Positions 53,535 through 62,496 of a stretch of DNA of 64,000 nt are shown here, piece after piece. Under the pieces are notes generated by a model. It was not told the origin of the DNA and made no database searches. It saw only the letters and a program-made list of their open reading frames with translations. The position numbers and the translations under genes were made by a program. The stretch's first letter is position 1. Every line of letters starts with the position of its first letter. The stretch lies in assembly GCF_006265115.1 (NCBI RefSeq), contig NZ_SMDR01000001.1:1178001-1242000 (forward strand), written 5' to 3'. This stretch comes from Arenimonas terrae (GTDB lineage Bacteria; Pseudomonadota; Gammaproteobacteria; Xanthomonadales; Xanthomonadaceae).

Positions 53535-55346
53535 TTAGCGGATTTCGACCTGGTCGAGGTCGAATTCGAAGGCGCCGGCCGGGCCGTCCGTGGTGATCGC
53601 GAACGCGCGCAGCTGCGACGGGTCGGCGCCGGCGAAACCGTCCAGCGCCAGCCGGTGCTCGCGCCAGGCCGGGCCGGTCGGCACGCGCCGAACCGCGGGC
53701 GCCCCGCCCTGCGCGCCGGAGAACAGCATCACGCTCAGCTCGCGGCCGTCGCCGCGCACGCGCAGCACCAGTTCACGGCCGGGCCCGACGTCCAACGCCT
53801 GCATCATCTGCTCGCCCGGGTTGTAGAAGGCGCCGGCCCACACCTGGGTGCCGCCCGCTTGCACGTTGCCGCTGACGCGCAGCGCGCCGGCGCTGCCGTC
53901 GGCGCCGCCGGCGACGCGGTCGATGCGGGCCTGGGAGCGGCCGCCCGCCATCTGGTCGCTGGTCGGGACCCAGCCGCTGCCGACCCGGCCGTCGATGGCC
54001 TCGCCGTCGAAGTGGCTGATCGGGCCCGGCTCCAACACCGGCGTGGCCGTGGGCTCGACGCGGCGATCGACGCGATGGCCGTTTTTCCAGATCGTGGCGA
54101 TGGCGCGGGTGGCGCGGATGTCCTGGCGCGGATCGCCTTCGACGAGCACCAGGTCGGCGCGCAGGCCGGGCGCGATGCGGCCGCGGTCGGCCAGGCCGAA
54201 GGCGCGGGCCGGCGCCGACGTGGCGGCAGCCAGCGCGGCCTCGACGCCCAGGCCGGCGTCGGCGAGCCGGGCGATTTCCTCGTGCAGGGAAACGCCGTGC
54301 GCGGTGTTCGGGTTCGGCGCGTCCGTGCCGGCCAACACCACCACGCCGGCCGCGTGCAGACGGCGCACGCTTTCGACCGCGTTCGCGAGCATCACCGGGT
54401 TGGCGGCGCCTTCGTGCATGCGTCCCGCCAGCGTTTCGCGCTGCCCGGCGCTCAGCCACGCCGCGAGCCGCGGATCGTCGGCCAGCGCGCTGCGCTCGCC
54501 GGAGAAGCCGGCGATCACGGTGAGCGTGGGCACGACGAAGGCGCCGCGCGCTTTCGCCAGCGCCACGACGTCCTCGTCGGCGGGCTGGTCCTGGAACACG
54601 TGCACCAGGCCGTCGGCGCCGTCGCGCAGCGATTCGCGCGCCGCGTCCTGGGCCGAAGCGTGCACCACGGCGCGCAGCCCGGCGGCGTGCGCCGCCGAGA
54701 TCACCGCCGCGGACGTCGCCGCATCCAGCGTCGGCAGGCGGCGGGCGTCGGTGTAGACGTGCAGGTCCTCGCGCACGATCTTGATGAAGTCCGAGCCTTC
54801 GGCCTGGCGCGCGGCCACCCAGGCCGGCGCCTCCGCCGGCGTCGCCAGGGTCGGCACGGCGAGCCCGAACTGCGTGCCGTGGCCGCCTTCGGCGGTGGCT
54901 AGCGTGCCGGCCGACCACAGGTCGGCCTGGTCGCCGCGGGACAGGTCCGCGCGTTCGGCCTTCGCCACCGCCAGCTGGCGATGGTCGCTGAACATGTCGA
55001 GCTGGGTGGTGACGCCGAAACGCAGCGCGTCGCGGCGCGCCTCGCCCCAGGTGTGCACGTGCGCGTCGATGAGGCCGGGTAGCAGGGTACGGCCACCGCC
55101 TTCGACCACCTCCCAGCCGGCGGGCGCCGCGACGTCCGCGCCCACCGCTTCGATCAGGCCGTTCCGCACCCGCACCGTCGCGCGCTCGACGAAGGTTTCG
55201 CCATCGAACACGCGCACGTCGCGGATCACGAAGCGCGTCGGGTCCGGGCGCGCCGGCGCGGTCGCCGCCGGTTCCGGGGCCATCGTCCACAGCAGGCCCG
55301 CCAGGGCGACGGCGCTGGCGGCCGCGCCGATCTTCAGCAGCTTCAT
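53535..55346 (-). CDS. secreted metal-dependent amidohydrolase with C-terminal CIA30-like beta domain
   Basis: A 603-residue amidohydrolase, probably exported (N-terminal hydrophobic helix about 6-22). Metal site: LIDAHVHTWGEA (HxH), FIKIVREDLH (bridging Lys), AVVHASAQDA, LVHVFQD and AGTDAPN (Asp). About 435-603 form a separate beta-rich region (FDGEAIDGRVGSGWVPTSDQMAGGRSQA to EFDLDQVEIR) resembling the CIA30/galactose-binding jelly roll. Substrate unknown; the imidazolonepropionase-like part suggests a cyclic amide or dipeptide. Lies between the ABC permease and kinase genes. Confidence 0.82.
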   Translation of the reverse strand: MKLLKIGAAASAVALAGLLWTMAPEPAATAPARPDPTRFVIRDVRVFDGETFVERATVRVRNGLIEAVGADVAAPAGWEVVEGGGRTLLPGLIDAHVHTWGEARRDALRFGVTTQLDMFSDHRQLAVAKAERADLSRGDQADLWSAGTLATAEGGHGTQFGLAVPTLATPAEAPAWVAARQAEGSDFIKIVREDLHVYTDARRLPTLDAATSAAVISAAHAAGLRAVVHASAQDAARESLRDGADGLVHVFQDQPADEDVVALAKARGAFVVPTLTVIAGFSGERSALADDPRLAAWLSAGQRETLAGRMHEGAANPVMLANAVESVRRLHAAGVVVLAGTDAPNPNTAHGVSLHEEIARLADAGLGVEAALAAATSAPARAFGLADRGRIAPGLRADLVLVEGDPRQDIRATRAIATIWKNGHRVDRRVEPTATPVLEPGPISHFDGEAIDGRVGSGWVPTSDQMAGGRSQARIDRVAGGADGSAGALRVSGNVQAGGTQVWAGAFYNPGEQMMQALDVGPGRELVLRVRGDGRELSVMLFSGAQGGAPAVRRVPTGPAWREHRLALDGFAGADPSQLRAFAITTDGPAGAFEFDLDQVEIR

Positions 55347-55350
55347 GCCT

Positions 55351-56133
55351 TCACTCCTTGCGCAGCCGCAGCGCGGCCAGCGACAGGAACAGCGCGGTGG
55401 TCGCCAGCAGCACGGCGGCATGCAGGCCGTAGCGCACCTCCGCCACCTGCCCGACCACGCCCAGCGCCATCTGGCCCAGGTGCCACGACGGCCAGACCAC
55501 CGCCATCTTCTGCAGGAAGGCCGGGAACACGAACAGCGGCAGCCACAGGCCGCTGAGCAGGGCCATCGGCAGGTAGACCAGGTTGACGATCGCCACCGCC
55601 GCCTGCCCCTTCACCAGGGTGCCGATCCACAGGCCGATCGCGCAGAACGGCAGCGTGCCCAGCATCAGCACGCCGACCAGGCGCAGCCAGTCGAGCGCGC
55701 CGATCTGAACGCCGCCGAAGCCGATCGCCGCGACCGACAGCATCGCCACCACGGCCAGGCCGAAGGCCAGGCTCATGGCGATTTTGGCGAGGAAATACGC
55801 CGAGGTCGGCATCGGCGACACGCGCTTGAGTTCCAGCAAGCCCTGCTGCCGCTCCAGCGCCAGGCCGACGCCGAAGCCGAACAGTGCCGGGCCGATCACG
55901 CCGAAGGCCGAATAGGTGGCGAACAGATAGGACGCCTTGTGCAGGTTGCCCCAGGACCCGGGCACCAACAGCGCGAACACCACGTAGAACACCAGCGGGA
56001 AACTCAGGGTCGGCAGCGCGAAGGCCGGCGTGCGCAGCACGCGCAGGAACTCGAACCAGGCTTCGAGCGCGTGGATGCGCAGCGCGGAGGGGCGGCCCAG
56101 GCGGGCCAGCGCGGGATGCAGGGCGGTGTTCAT
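55351..56133 (-). CDS. ABC-2 type exporter permease
   Basis: A 260-residue permease with six predicted helices of the ABC-2 type (FALPTLSFPLVFYVVFALLVP, FGVGLALERQQGLLELKRVSPMPTSAYFLAKI and PMALLSGLWLPLFVFPAFLQK). Its start overlaps the stop of the ATPase gene (ATGA), so both subunits are made together. Expected to export a drug, lipid or peptide; the DesK-type sensor nearby suggests response to membrane disturbance. Confidence 0.9.
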   Translation of the reverse strand: MNTALHPALARLGRPSALRIHALEAWFEFLRVLRTPAFALPTLSFPLVFYVVFALLVPGSWGNLHKASYLFATYSAFGVIGPALFGFGVGLALERQQGLLELKRVSPMPTSAYFLAKIAMSLAFGLAVVAMLSVAAIGFGGVQIGALDWLRLVGVLMLGTLPFCAIGLWIGTLVKGQAAVAIVNLVYLPMALLSGLWLPLFVFPAFLQKMAVVWPSWHLGQMALGVVGQVAEVRYGLHAAVLLATTALFLSLAALRLRKE

Positions 56134-57050
56134 GCGGTCACCTCGTCGGTGGAAGCGGCGGTCAGGGACAGGAAGGCCTCTTCGAGGTTGAGCGGGCGCA
56201 CCTCGAGTTCGGCCAGGCCGGCGTCGGCGGCCAGCCAGCGGCGCAGCAGGCCTTCGACGTCGGCGGCGGTGACGTCCAGGCGGCCGTCGTCCGACTGCAC
56301 CCGCGACACGCCCGGCCAGCGGGCGATCTCGGCCGCGGACAGCGCGCTGCGGGCGCGCACGCGCTTGCCGGCGGCGCGCGCCTTCAACCCGGCCGGCGTG
56401 TCCTGCGCCAGCACGCGGCCGCGGCCCAGCAGCACGACGCGATCGGCGAGCGCGTCGGCCTCTTCCAGGTAGTGGGTGGTCAGCACGATCGCGGTGCCCT
56501 CGTGGCGCAGGCGGCGCAGCACCGACCAGAAGTTGCGGCGCGACTCGACGTCCAGGCCCACCGTGGGTTCGTCCACGAACAGCAGCGGCGGCCGGCCGCA
56601 GATCGCCAGCGCGAACTGCACGCGGCGCTGCTGGCCGCCCGAGAGTTCGGCGTAGGGCCGGCGCGCCAGGTCCTCCAGGCCGGCCAGGGCCAGGGTTTCC
56701 GCCAGCGGGCGCGGGTCGGCGTAGTAGCTCGAGAACAGGCGCACGTGTTCGGCCACGCGCACGGTGTCGGCCAGGCCGCCGTCCTGCAGCATCACGCCGA
56801 TGCCGCGGCGCACGGCCGGGTCGCGCGGGTCGGAGCCGAAAAGTTCGACCTCGCCCTCGTCCGGGCTCAGCCGGCCGGTCAGCAGGCCCAGGGCGGTGGT
56901 CTTGCCGGCGCCGTTGGCGCCCAGCACGGCCAGCACCTCGCCGGGCAGGACGGCGAGGTCGATGCCGTCGAGCGCGGTCAGCGCGCCGTAGCGCTTGCGG
57001 GCGCCGCGCAGTGCGGCAAGGGGACGGACGGGGGACAGACTGGCATTCAT
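56130..57050 (-). CDS. ABC exporter ATP-binding protein (DrrA/CcmA-like)
   Basis: A 306-residue ATPase: Walker A GANGAGKTT (44-52), Q-loop MLQDGG, signature LSGGQQRR, Walker B LLFVDEP, switch His in LTTHYLEEAD. A C-terminal DUF4162-like domain (about 225-300) is typical of drug or antibiotic exporters. First gene of the operon ATPase, permease, amidohydrolase, kinase, regulator; a palindromic candidate operator lies 78 bases upstream. Confidence 0.93.
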   Translation of the reverse strand: MNASLSPVRPLAALRGARKRYGALTALDGIDLAVLPGEVLAVLGANGAGKTTALGLLTGRLSPDEGEVELFGSDPRDPAVRRGIGVMLQDGGLADTVRVAEHVRLFSSYYADPRPLAETLALAGLEDLARRPYAELSGGQQRRVQFALAICGRPPLLFVDEPTVGLDVESRRNFWSVLRRLRHEGTAIVLTTHYLEEADALADRVVLLGRGRVLAQDTPAGLKARAAGKRVRARSALSAAEIARWPGVSRVQSDDGRLDVTAADVEGLLRRWLAADAGLAELEVRPLNLEEAFLSLTAASTDEVTA

Positions 57051-57127
57051 CGGGCACCTCCTGGGGTGCGGCCACTGTCCCGCACAGGCCGGGGCCGTCC
57101 CCAGTAGCGGCCGTCAGCACTTGCGTC

Positions 57128-57139
57128 TGACAGCTGTCA
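57128..57139. promoter_or_regulatory. perfect 12-bp palindrome, candidate response-regulator operator
   Basis: TGACAGCTGTCA lies between the divergent ABC operon (start 57050) and the aminotransferase gene (start 57280). NarL-family regulators bind short inverted repeats, and the operon encodes one, so autoregulation is plausible. Confidence 0.4.
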
Positions 57140-57191
57140 TACCCGCCCGGATTTCAAACACCTGGGGGTTACGCCGCCTGGAGTGCAGTGG

Positions 57192-57197
57192 TAACAT
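57192..57197 (+). promoter_or_regulatory. possible minus-10 of the class III aminotransferase
   Basis: TAACAT in a GGTAACATCGCC context, 83 bases before the ATG at 57280. Confidence 0.35.
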
Positions 57198-57279
57198 CGC
57201 CGCCAAGTATTTGATTTTCAACGCAAGACTCGGCAAACGGGCGCCTCCTGGCGCCCCATCTCCGGGTCCGGAGACCGCC

Positions 57280-58779
57280 ATGAGCCTGCTCGACACCCTC
57301 GCCCCGCTGCGCAAACACGCCGGCGCCGTCCGCACCCGCGGCCTCGATGACGCCACCGTGCTCCGCCTCGCGGCGAAGTTCCCGGAACTCGCGGCCGCCG
57401 TGCAGGCCGCCGCCGAACAGTACGCCGCGATCCGCGGCGAATTCGCCGACCTGCTCGACCTCGACGAGCAGGCGCAGATCGAGGCCGTGCAGGCGGGCTT
57501 CGTCAACTTCTATTCCGACGATGCCGTGAACCCTTACGTCGCCCTCGCCGCGCGCGGCCCCTGGGTGGTGACGCTCAAGGGCGCCGTGCTGCACGACTCC
57601 GGCGGCTACGGCATGCTCGGCTTCGGCCACACGCCGGAAGCGATCATCGCGACCATGGCCAGGCCGCAGGTGCTGGCCAATGTGATGACGCCCTCGCTGT
57701 CGCAGCTGCGCGTCGTGCGCGCGCTGCGCGCCGAGATCGGCCACAGCCGCGGCGGCTGCCCTTACGTCCGCTTCATGTGCCTCAACTCCGGCTCCGAGTC
57801 GGTGTCGCTGGCCGGCCGCATCGCCGACGTCAACGCCAAGCTGCAGACCGAACCGGGCGCGCGCCACGCCGGCCGCGTGATCAAGCGCCTGGCGGTGAAG
57901 GGCGCCTTCCACGGCCGCACCGAGCGTCCGGCCCTGTATTCGGACTCCAGCCGAAAGACCTATCTCCAGCACCTGGCCAGCTTCCGCGGCGAGGACAGCC
58001 TGATCACCGTCGAGCCGTATTCGATCGAGCAGCTGCGCGCCGCGTTCGCGGCCGCCGACGCCAACGGCTGGTTCATCGAGGCGATGTTCCTGGAGCCGGT
58101 GATGGGCGAAGGCGACCCGGGCCGCGCCGTGCCGCCGGAGTTCTATGCCGCCGCGCGCGAACTGACCAAGGCGCACGGCGCCCTGCTGCTGGTGGACTCG
58201 ATCCAGGCCGGCCTGCGCGCCCACGGCGTGCTGTCGATCGTCGACTACCCGGGCTTCGAGGGCCAGGAAGCCCCGGACCTGGAGACCTATTCCAAGGCGC
58301 TCAACGGCGGCCAGTACCCGCTCAGCGTGCTCGCCGTGAACGAGCGCGCCGCCGGCCTGTACCGCAAGGGCGTGTACGGCAACACCATGACCGCCAACCC
58401 GCGCGCGCTCGACATCGCCTCGACCGTGCTGGGCCAGCTGACGCCGGCGTTGCGCAAGAACATCCGCGAGCGCGGCCAGGAATTCCTGGACAAGCTGGCG
58501 AAGCTGCGCGACGAACTGGGCGGCGGCCTGATCACCAAGATCCAGGGCACCGGCCTGCTGTTCTCCTGCGAGCTCGATCCGTCGTTCAAATGCTACGGCG
58601 CTGGCTCGACCGAGGAGTTCATGCGCGAGCACGGCATCGGCGTGATCCACGGCGGCACCAATTCGCTGCGCTTCACCCCGCATTTCAACGTCACCAGCGA
58701 GGAAGTGGACCTGGTTATCGACAGCATCCGGGTCGCGCTGCGCGACGGCCCGCGCAAGACGCAGGCCGAAGCCGCGTAA
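57280..58779 (+). CDS. class III PLP-dependent aminotransferase
   Basis: A 499-residue fold-type I aminotransferase. Core signatures: LHDSGGYGMLGFGHTPEAI, CLNSGSESVSLAGRIAD (phosphate-binding region), FHGRTERPALYSDSS, MFLEPVMGEGDPG, LLVDSIQAG and the PLP lysine K339 in TYSKALNGG. Longer than ornithine or acetylornithine enzymes by an N-terminal helical region of about 90 residues. CGGAG before the ATG fixes the start. The amino donor and acceptor cannot be told from sequence; lysine, ornithine or a polyamine are possible donors. Confidence 0.87.
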   Translation: MSLLDTLAPLRKHAGAVRTRGLDDATVLRLAAKFPELAAAVQAAAEQYAAIRGEFADLLDLDEQAQIEAVQAGFVNFYSDDAVNPYVALAARGPWVVTLKGAVLHDSGGYGMLGFGHTPEAIIATMARPQVLANVMTPSLSQLRVVRALRAEIGHSRGGCPYVRFMCLNSGSESVSLAGRIADVNAKLQTEPGARHAGRVIKRLAVKGAFHGRTERPALYSDSSRKTYLQHLASFRGEDSLITVEPYSIEQLRAAFAAADANGWFIEAMFLEPVMGEGDPGRAVPPEFYAAARELTKAHGALLLVDSIQAGLRAHGVLSIVDYPGFEGQEAPDLETYSKALNGGQYPLSVLAVNERAAGLYRKGVYGNTMTANPRALDIASTVLGQLTPALRKNIRERGQEFLDKLAKLRDELGGGLITKIQGTGLLFSCELDPSFKCYGAGSTEEFMREHGIGVIHGGTNSLRFTPHFNVTSEEVDLVIDSIRVALRDGPRKTQAEAA

Positions 58780-58800
58780 GCGCGGCGCTTGCGCGAAGAC

Positions 58801-58826
58801 AAAAGGCCGGGCTTGCCCGGCCTTTT
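58801..58826. terminator. bidirectional intrinsic terminator
   Basis: A 12-bp perfect inverted repeat AAAAGGCCGGGC / GCCCGGCCTTTT between the convergent aminotransferase and hydroxylase genes, with T-runs on both strands. Confidence 0.9.
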
Positions 58827-58851
58827 CCGTTTTCGGCCCCGGTGCGTTGCC

Positions 58852-60033
58852 TCAAAGCCCGGCGGCGTGTTTCCAGAGCGCGCGCGTCAGCGGCGGCAGC
58901 CGGCCGGCCAGGCCGAGCGCGTGGCCGCGCAGCAGGGTCGGCAGCATCGCGTCGTTGCTGAAAGCACGGTTGATGGTTTCGAAGGCGTGGGCGGCGAGCG
59001 CATTTTCGCTGCGCCTCGCCCGCGCCCAGCGGGCCAGCCGGTGCGGCGACGCAAAATCGTTGCCGCGGTCCGCCGCGTCGCGCCAGGCCGCGCGCAGGGC
59101 GCCGACGTCGCGCAGGCCCAGGTTCACGCCCTGCCCCGCCAGCGGATGCACGACGTGGGCGGCATCGCCGGCCAGGGCCACGCGGCCGGCGACATAGTCC
59201 TTCGCCAGCTGCCGCCGCAGCGGGAAGGCCACACGTTCGGACACTGTGGTGACCTCACCCAGGCGCGCGTCGAAGGCGCGGGTGAGTTCGCGCCGGAACG
59301 TCGCCTCGTCCACCGCCAGCAGGCGCGCGGCGGCGTCTTCGGGCAGGGTCCAGACGATCGAGCAGCGGCCGTCGGCGCAGGGCAGGAAGGCCAGCGGCCC
59401 GCTCGGCAGGAAGCGCTGCCAGGCGGTGTCCTCGTGGGCCCGCTCGGTGCCGACGTAGGCGACCAGGCCGCGCTGGTGGTAGTCGTGGCGGTCGCTGTCC
59501 AGGCCGGCGAGCGAACGCACCTTCGACGCGGCGCCGTCGGCGCCCAGCAGCAGTCGCGCGCGCAGGCGCTGCCCGTCGGCCAGCACCGCGGTCACCGCCT
59601 CGTCGTCCTGTTCGATCGACTCCAGGCGCGCCGGGCAGATCCGCTGCAGGCCGGGTTCCCGCCCGCAGGCGGCCCAGAGCCGGTCCACCAGCAGGGTGTT
59701 CTCGACGATATGGCCCAGCGCGTCGCGGCCCAGCGCATCGGCATCGAAGGCCAGCTCGCCGCCACCGGCGGCATCCCAGACGCGCATGCGCCGGTAGCCG
59801 TGCGCGCGCGCGGCCAGCACCGCCGGCCATACGCCGAGGTCGGCCAGCAGCGCGGCGTTGTCGGGTGCGAAGGCATAAACCCGCAGGTCGGGCGCGTCGG
59901 CGCGCCAGGGCGTCGGCTCCTGCGCCTCGACCAGGGCCACGCGCAGGCCGTCGCGTGCGGCCGCCAGGGCCGCCGCGCTGCCGACCACACCGGCACCGAC
60001 CACCACCAGGTCGAAGGCGACGCGACGGGTCAT
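58852..60033 (-). CDS. UbiH/UbiF-family FAD-dependent hydroxylase (UbiI-like)
   Basis: A 393-residue flavoprotein monooxygenase of the ubiquinone hydroxylase group. FAD-binding DLVVVGAGVVGSAAALAAARDG at the N-terminus, LLLGADGAASKVRSLAG in the middle and RVALAGDAAHVVHPLAGQGVNLGLRDV near the end. It is translationally coupled (ATGA) to ubiH upstream. Likely hydroxylates another ring position (C5 or C6) in ubiquinone synthesis; which one is uncertain. Confidence 0.88.
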   Translation of the reverse strand: MTRRVAFDLVVVGAGVVGSAAALAAARDGLRVALVEAQEPTPWRADAPDLRVYAFAPDNAALLADLGVWPAVLAARAHGYRRMRVWDAAGGGELAFDADALGRDALGHIVENTLLVDRLWAACGREPGLQRICPARLESIEQDDEAVTAVLADGQRLRARLLLGADGAASKVRSLAGLDSDRHDYHQRGLVAYVGTERAHEDTAWQRFLPSGPLAFLPCADGRCSIVWTLPEDAAARLLAVDEATFRRELTRAFDARLGEVTTVSERVAFPLRRQLAKDYVAGRVALAGDAAHVVHPLAGQGVNLGLRDVGALRAAWRDAADRGNDFASPHRLARWARARRSENALAAHAFETINRAFSNDAMLPTLLRGHALGLAGRLPPLTRALWKHAAGL

Positions 60034-61241
60034 GCTCCACCCCGCGACAGCATCGGCACCCGGCCGCGGAAGCCCATTGCGCCGGCGACCAGCGGATCGG
60101 CCAGACCCGGCATCCGGCCGAGCGCGAGCAGGCCGAGCGAACGCAGCACGTGCATCGGGAATCCGTCGTTGGCGGTGGCGCGCGCCAGGCCGTCGCTGAA
60201 GGCCAGGGTGCGCTCGCGGTCCTCGTGGCGCATCGCGGCATAGGCCGCCAGCCGCACCGGTGCGCCGGGATCTTCACCCACCAGGGTCTCGGCCAGCGAC
60301 AGCGCGTCGCGCAGGCCGAGGTTGAAGCCCTGGGCGCCGATCGGGTGCAGGGTCTGGGCGGCGTTGCCCATCACCACCAGACGCGGCGCGGTGATGGCGT
60401 CGGCGAGGATGCGCACGAGTGGATAGCCGCTGCGTGCGCCGACCCTCTGCACGCGGCCGGCGCGCCAGCCGAAACGCTGCTGGAAATAGGCCGCGTAATC
60501 GGCGTCGGGGAGCGCGAGCACCCGTTCGGCGTCGCTGCGCGCGACGCCGCAGATGGCGCCGTAATGGCCGCCGGCCATCGGCAGCAGCGCCACCGGGCCC
60601 TGCGCGGAGAAACGTTCGTAGGCGGTGCCATCGGGCGCGCGGTCGGTGGCCAGGCTGCAGACCACCAGGGTCTGGCCATAGTCGTGCTCGCTCGTGCCGA
60701 TGCCGTGCGCGGCCCGCGCCAGCGACCGGCTGCCGTCGGCGGCCACCAGCAGGCGGGTGCGCAGGCGGCGCGTGGCGCCGTCCTGTTCGATCGTGACCCG
60801 CGGCCCGTCGGCGTCGCTCTCTACGGCGGTGACGCGGGCCGGGCGGTGGCGGACCAGGCCGGCGCAGGCGTCCAGTCGCGACTCCAGGGCCAGGCCCAGC
60901 TCGCGCGCCAGCACCACGCCGCCGAAGGCGTCGCGGCCGTGTTCGGCGGCGTCCAGACGCACGCTGCCGAAATCGCCGGCGCGGCTGACGTGGATGCGGC
61001 GGATCGGCGCCGGCGGCGTGGCCAGGCGCGGCAGCACGTCCAGCGCCTGCAGCGCGTTCAGGCTGGCCAGGGCCAGCGCGAGTTTCCGCTCGTCGAAGCC
61101 GGGCGCGCCCAGCGCCGGTGCGCTGGCCTCGACCTGGGCCACGCGCCAGCCGCGGCCGTCGAGGGCGCAGGCCAGGGCGCTGCCCACCAGGCCACCGCCG
61201 AGGATCAGGATGTCGTGGTCGAAGCCGTCGTCACGCGCCAT
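60030..61241 (-). CDS. ubiH: 2-octaprenyl-6-methoxyphenol hydroxylase UbiH
   Basis: A 403-residue FAD hydroxylase of ubiquinone synthesis. DILILGGGLVGSALACALDGRGW binds FAD; LLVAADGSRSLARA and RLVVMGNAAQTLHPIGAQGFNLGLRD are the other family motifs, the last being more UbiH- than UbiI-like. The ATG at 61241 is six bases from a TATCAT box on the minus strand, predicting a leaderless mRNA, and excludes the longer upstream frame. First gene of a two-gene operon. Confidence 0.9.
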   Translation of the reverse strand: MARDDGFDHDILILGGGLVGSALACALDGRGWRVAQVEASAPALGAPGFDERKLALALASLNALQALDVLPRLATPPAPIRRIHVSRAGDFGSVRLDAAEHGRDAFGGVVLARELGLALESRLDACAGLVRHRPARVTAVESDADGPRVTIEQDGATRRLRTRLLVAADGSRSLARAAHGIGTSEHDYGQTLVVCSLATDRAPDGTAYERFSAQGPVALLPMAGGHYGAICGVARSDAERVLALPDADYAAYFQQRFGWRAGRVQRVGARSGYPLVRILADAITAPRLVVMGNAAQTLHPIGAQGFNLGLRDALSLAETLVGEDPGAPVRLAAYAAMRHEDRERTLAFSDGLARATANDGFPMHVLRSLGLLALGRMPGLADPLVAGAMGFRGRVPMLSRGGA

Positions 61242-61247
61242 GCCGCG

Positions 61248-61313
61248 ATGATACGCGCCCACCCCGGGTCCGGCCCACGCCCGGCCCGCAAGCGCGCCCA
61301 CTTCCGCTAAAAT
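61248..61313. promoter_or_regulatory. divergent minus-10 boxes, ubiH and 61343 gene
   Basis: TATCAT on the minus strand (61253-61248), six bases before the ubiH ATG, and TAAAAT on the plus strand (61308-61313), about 23 bases of leader before 61343. No cobalamin riboswitch sequence is seen between them. Confidence 0.5.
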
Positions 61314-61342
61314 GCCGGCCTGCCCTTCGGAAGCCGGATGCC

Positions 61343-61933
61343 ATGACCCTGACCCACCGCTCGCGCCTGACCATCTTCCTGGTGCTTGCCGCCGTGATGG
61401 CCGCCACCCGCCTGAACCACTTCGGCGCGGTACCCGATGCGTCCTGGGCCGTGTTCTTCATCGCCGGCTTCTACCTGCGCGGCAGCGCGCGCTGGGCCTT
61501 CCCGGCGCTGATGGTGCTGGCCGTGGCGGTGGACTACGTGGTGATCACGCAGGCCGGCCTGAACTTCTGGAGCCACTACTGCGTGTCGCCGGGCTACTGG
61601 TTCCTGCTGCCGGCGCACTTCAGCCTGTGGGCAGCCGGCAGCCTGCTGCGCCGCCACTACCACGGCCTGCAGCCCCAGGCCCTGGGTCTGCTGGTGCTGA
61701 GCGTGTTCGGCGGCGTGGCGCTGTGCCACTTCTTCGCCCAGGGCGGCTTCTACTGGCTCAGCAGCAGCGTGGCCGACCCGACCGCCGCCGGCTGGGCCAA
61801 GAACTACGCCGACTGGTTCCTGCCCTACCTGCGCACCACCGGCATCTATGTCGCGGTCGCCACGGTCGCGCACGTCGCGATCGCCCTGATGGCCCGACAC
61901 GCGCCGGCCGCCACGGACCGCGCCGCGCGCTGA
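61343..61933 (+). CDS. membrane protein, possible cobalamin-related permease component
   Basis: A 196-residue protein with about five membrane helices (TIFLVLAAVMAATRL, WAVFFIAGFYL, WAFPALMVLAVAVDYVVI, LLVLSVFGGVALCHFF and YVAVATVAHVAIALM). Relatives next to adenosyltransferase genes are often labelled cobalamin transporters, but no transport residues are recognisable; the label rests on context. It lies six bases before the PduO gene, so they are co-transcribed. Confidence 0.75.
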   Translation: MTLTHRSRLTIFLVLAAVMAATRLNHFGAVPDASWAVFFIAGFYLRGSARWAFPALMVLAVAVDYVVITQAGLNFWSHYCVSPGYWFLLPAHFSLWAAGSLLRRHYHGLQPQALGLLVLSVFGGVALCHFFAQGGFYWLSSSVADPTAAGWAKNYADWFLPYLRTTGIYVAVATVAHVAIALMARHAPAATDRAAR

Positions 61934-61939
61934 CCGCCG

Positions 61940-62494
61940 ATGGGCAATCGCCTGTCGAAGATCTACACCCGCACCGGCGACGACGGCAGCACCGGGCTGG
62001 GCGACGGTTCGCGGGTCTCCAAGGACTCCGCCCGCGTCACCGCCTACGGCACTGTCGACGAGGCCAATTCGGCGATCGGCCTGGTGCTGGCATGTGACAT
62101 CCCGGAGGACGTGCGCGCGGTGCTGGTCTCGGTGCAGCACCAGATGTTCGACCTCGGCGGCGAGCTGTGCATTCCCGGCCATGCCGCCGTCTTCGACGCC
62201 GACATCCAGCGGCTCGAGGACCAACTCGACGGCTTCAACGCCGACCTGCCGCCGCTCAAGGATTTCATCCTGCCCGGCGGCGGCCTGGCTGCCGCGCACT
62301 GCCACCTGGCCCGCACCATCTGCCGCCGCGCCGAACGCGAGGCGGTGACGCTGTCGCACCATGACGCGGTGCGGCCCGAGGCGATCCGCTACCTCAACCG
62401 CCTGTCGGACCTGCTGTTCGTGCTCGCTCGTGTGCTGGCCCGCGCCAGCGGCCACGGCGAGGTGCTCTGGAACCACGAGCGCCGCAAGGGCTAG
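61940..62494 (+). CDS. PduO-type ATP:cob(I)alamin adenosyltransferase
   Basis: A 184-residue trimeric helical-bundle enzyme that makes adenosylcobalamin. KIYTRTGDDGSTGLGDGSRVSKDSARV is the N-terminal ATP-binding signature; FILPGGGLAAAHCHLARTICRRAERE and RYLNRLSDLLFVLAR complete the active site. It serves corrinoid-dependent enzymes elsewhere in the genome. Follows the membrane protein gene by six bases and precedes the HDAC-like gene by two. Confidence 0.94.
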   Translation: MGNRLSKIYTRTGDDGSTGLGDGSRVSKDSARVTAYGTVDEANSAIGLVLACDIPEDVRAVLVSVQHQMFDLGGELCIPGHAAVFDADIQRLEDQLDGFNADLPPLKDFILPGGGLAAAHCHLARTICRRAEREAVTLSHHDAVRPEAIRYLNRLSDLLFVLARVLARASGHGEVLWNHERRKG

Positions 62495-62496
62495 GC

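Noticed and set aside
61260-61342. Cobalamin riboswitch before the membrane protein/PduO pair
   Set aside because: The gap is too short and lacks the B12-box sequence; only a simple promoter is seen.
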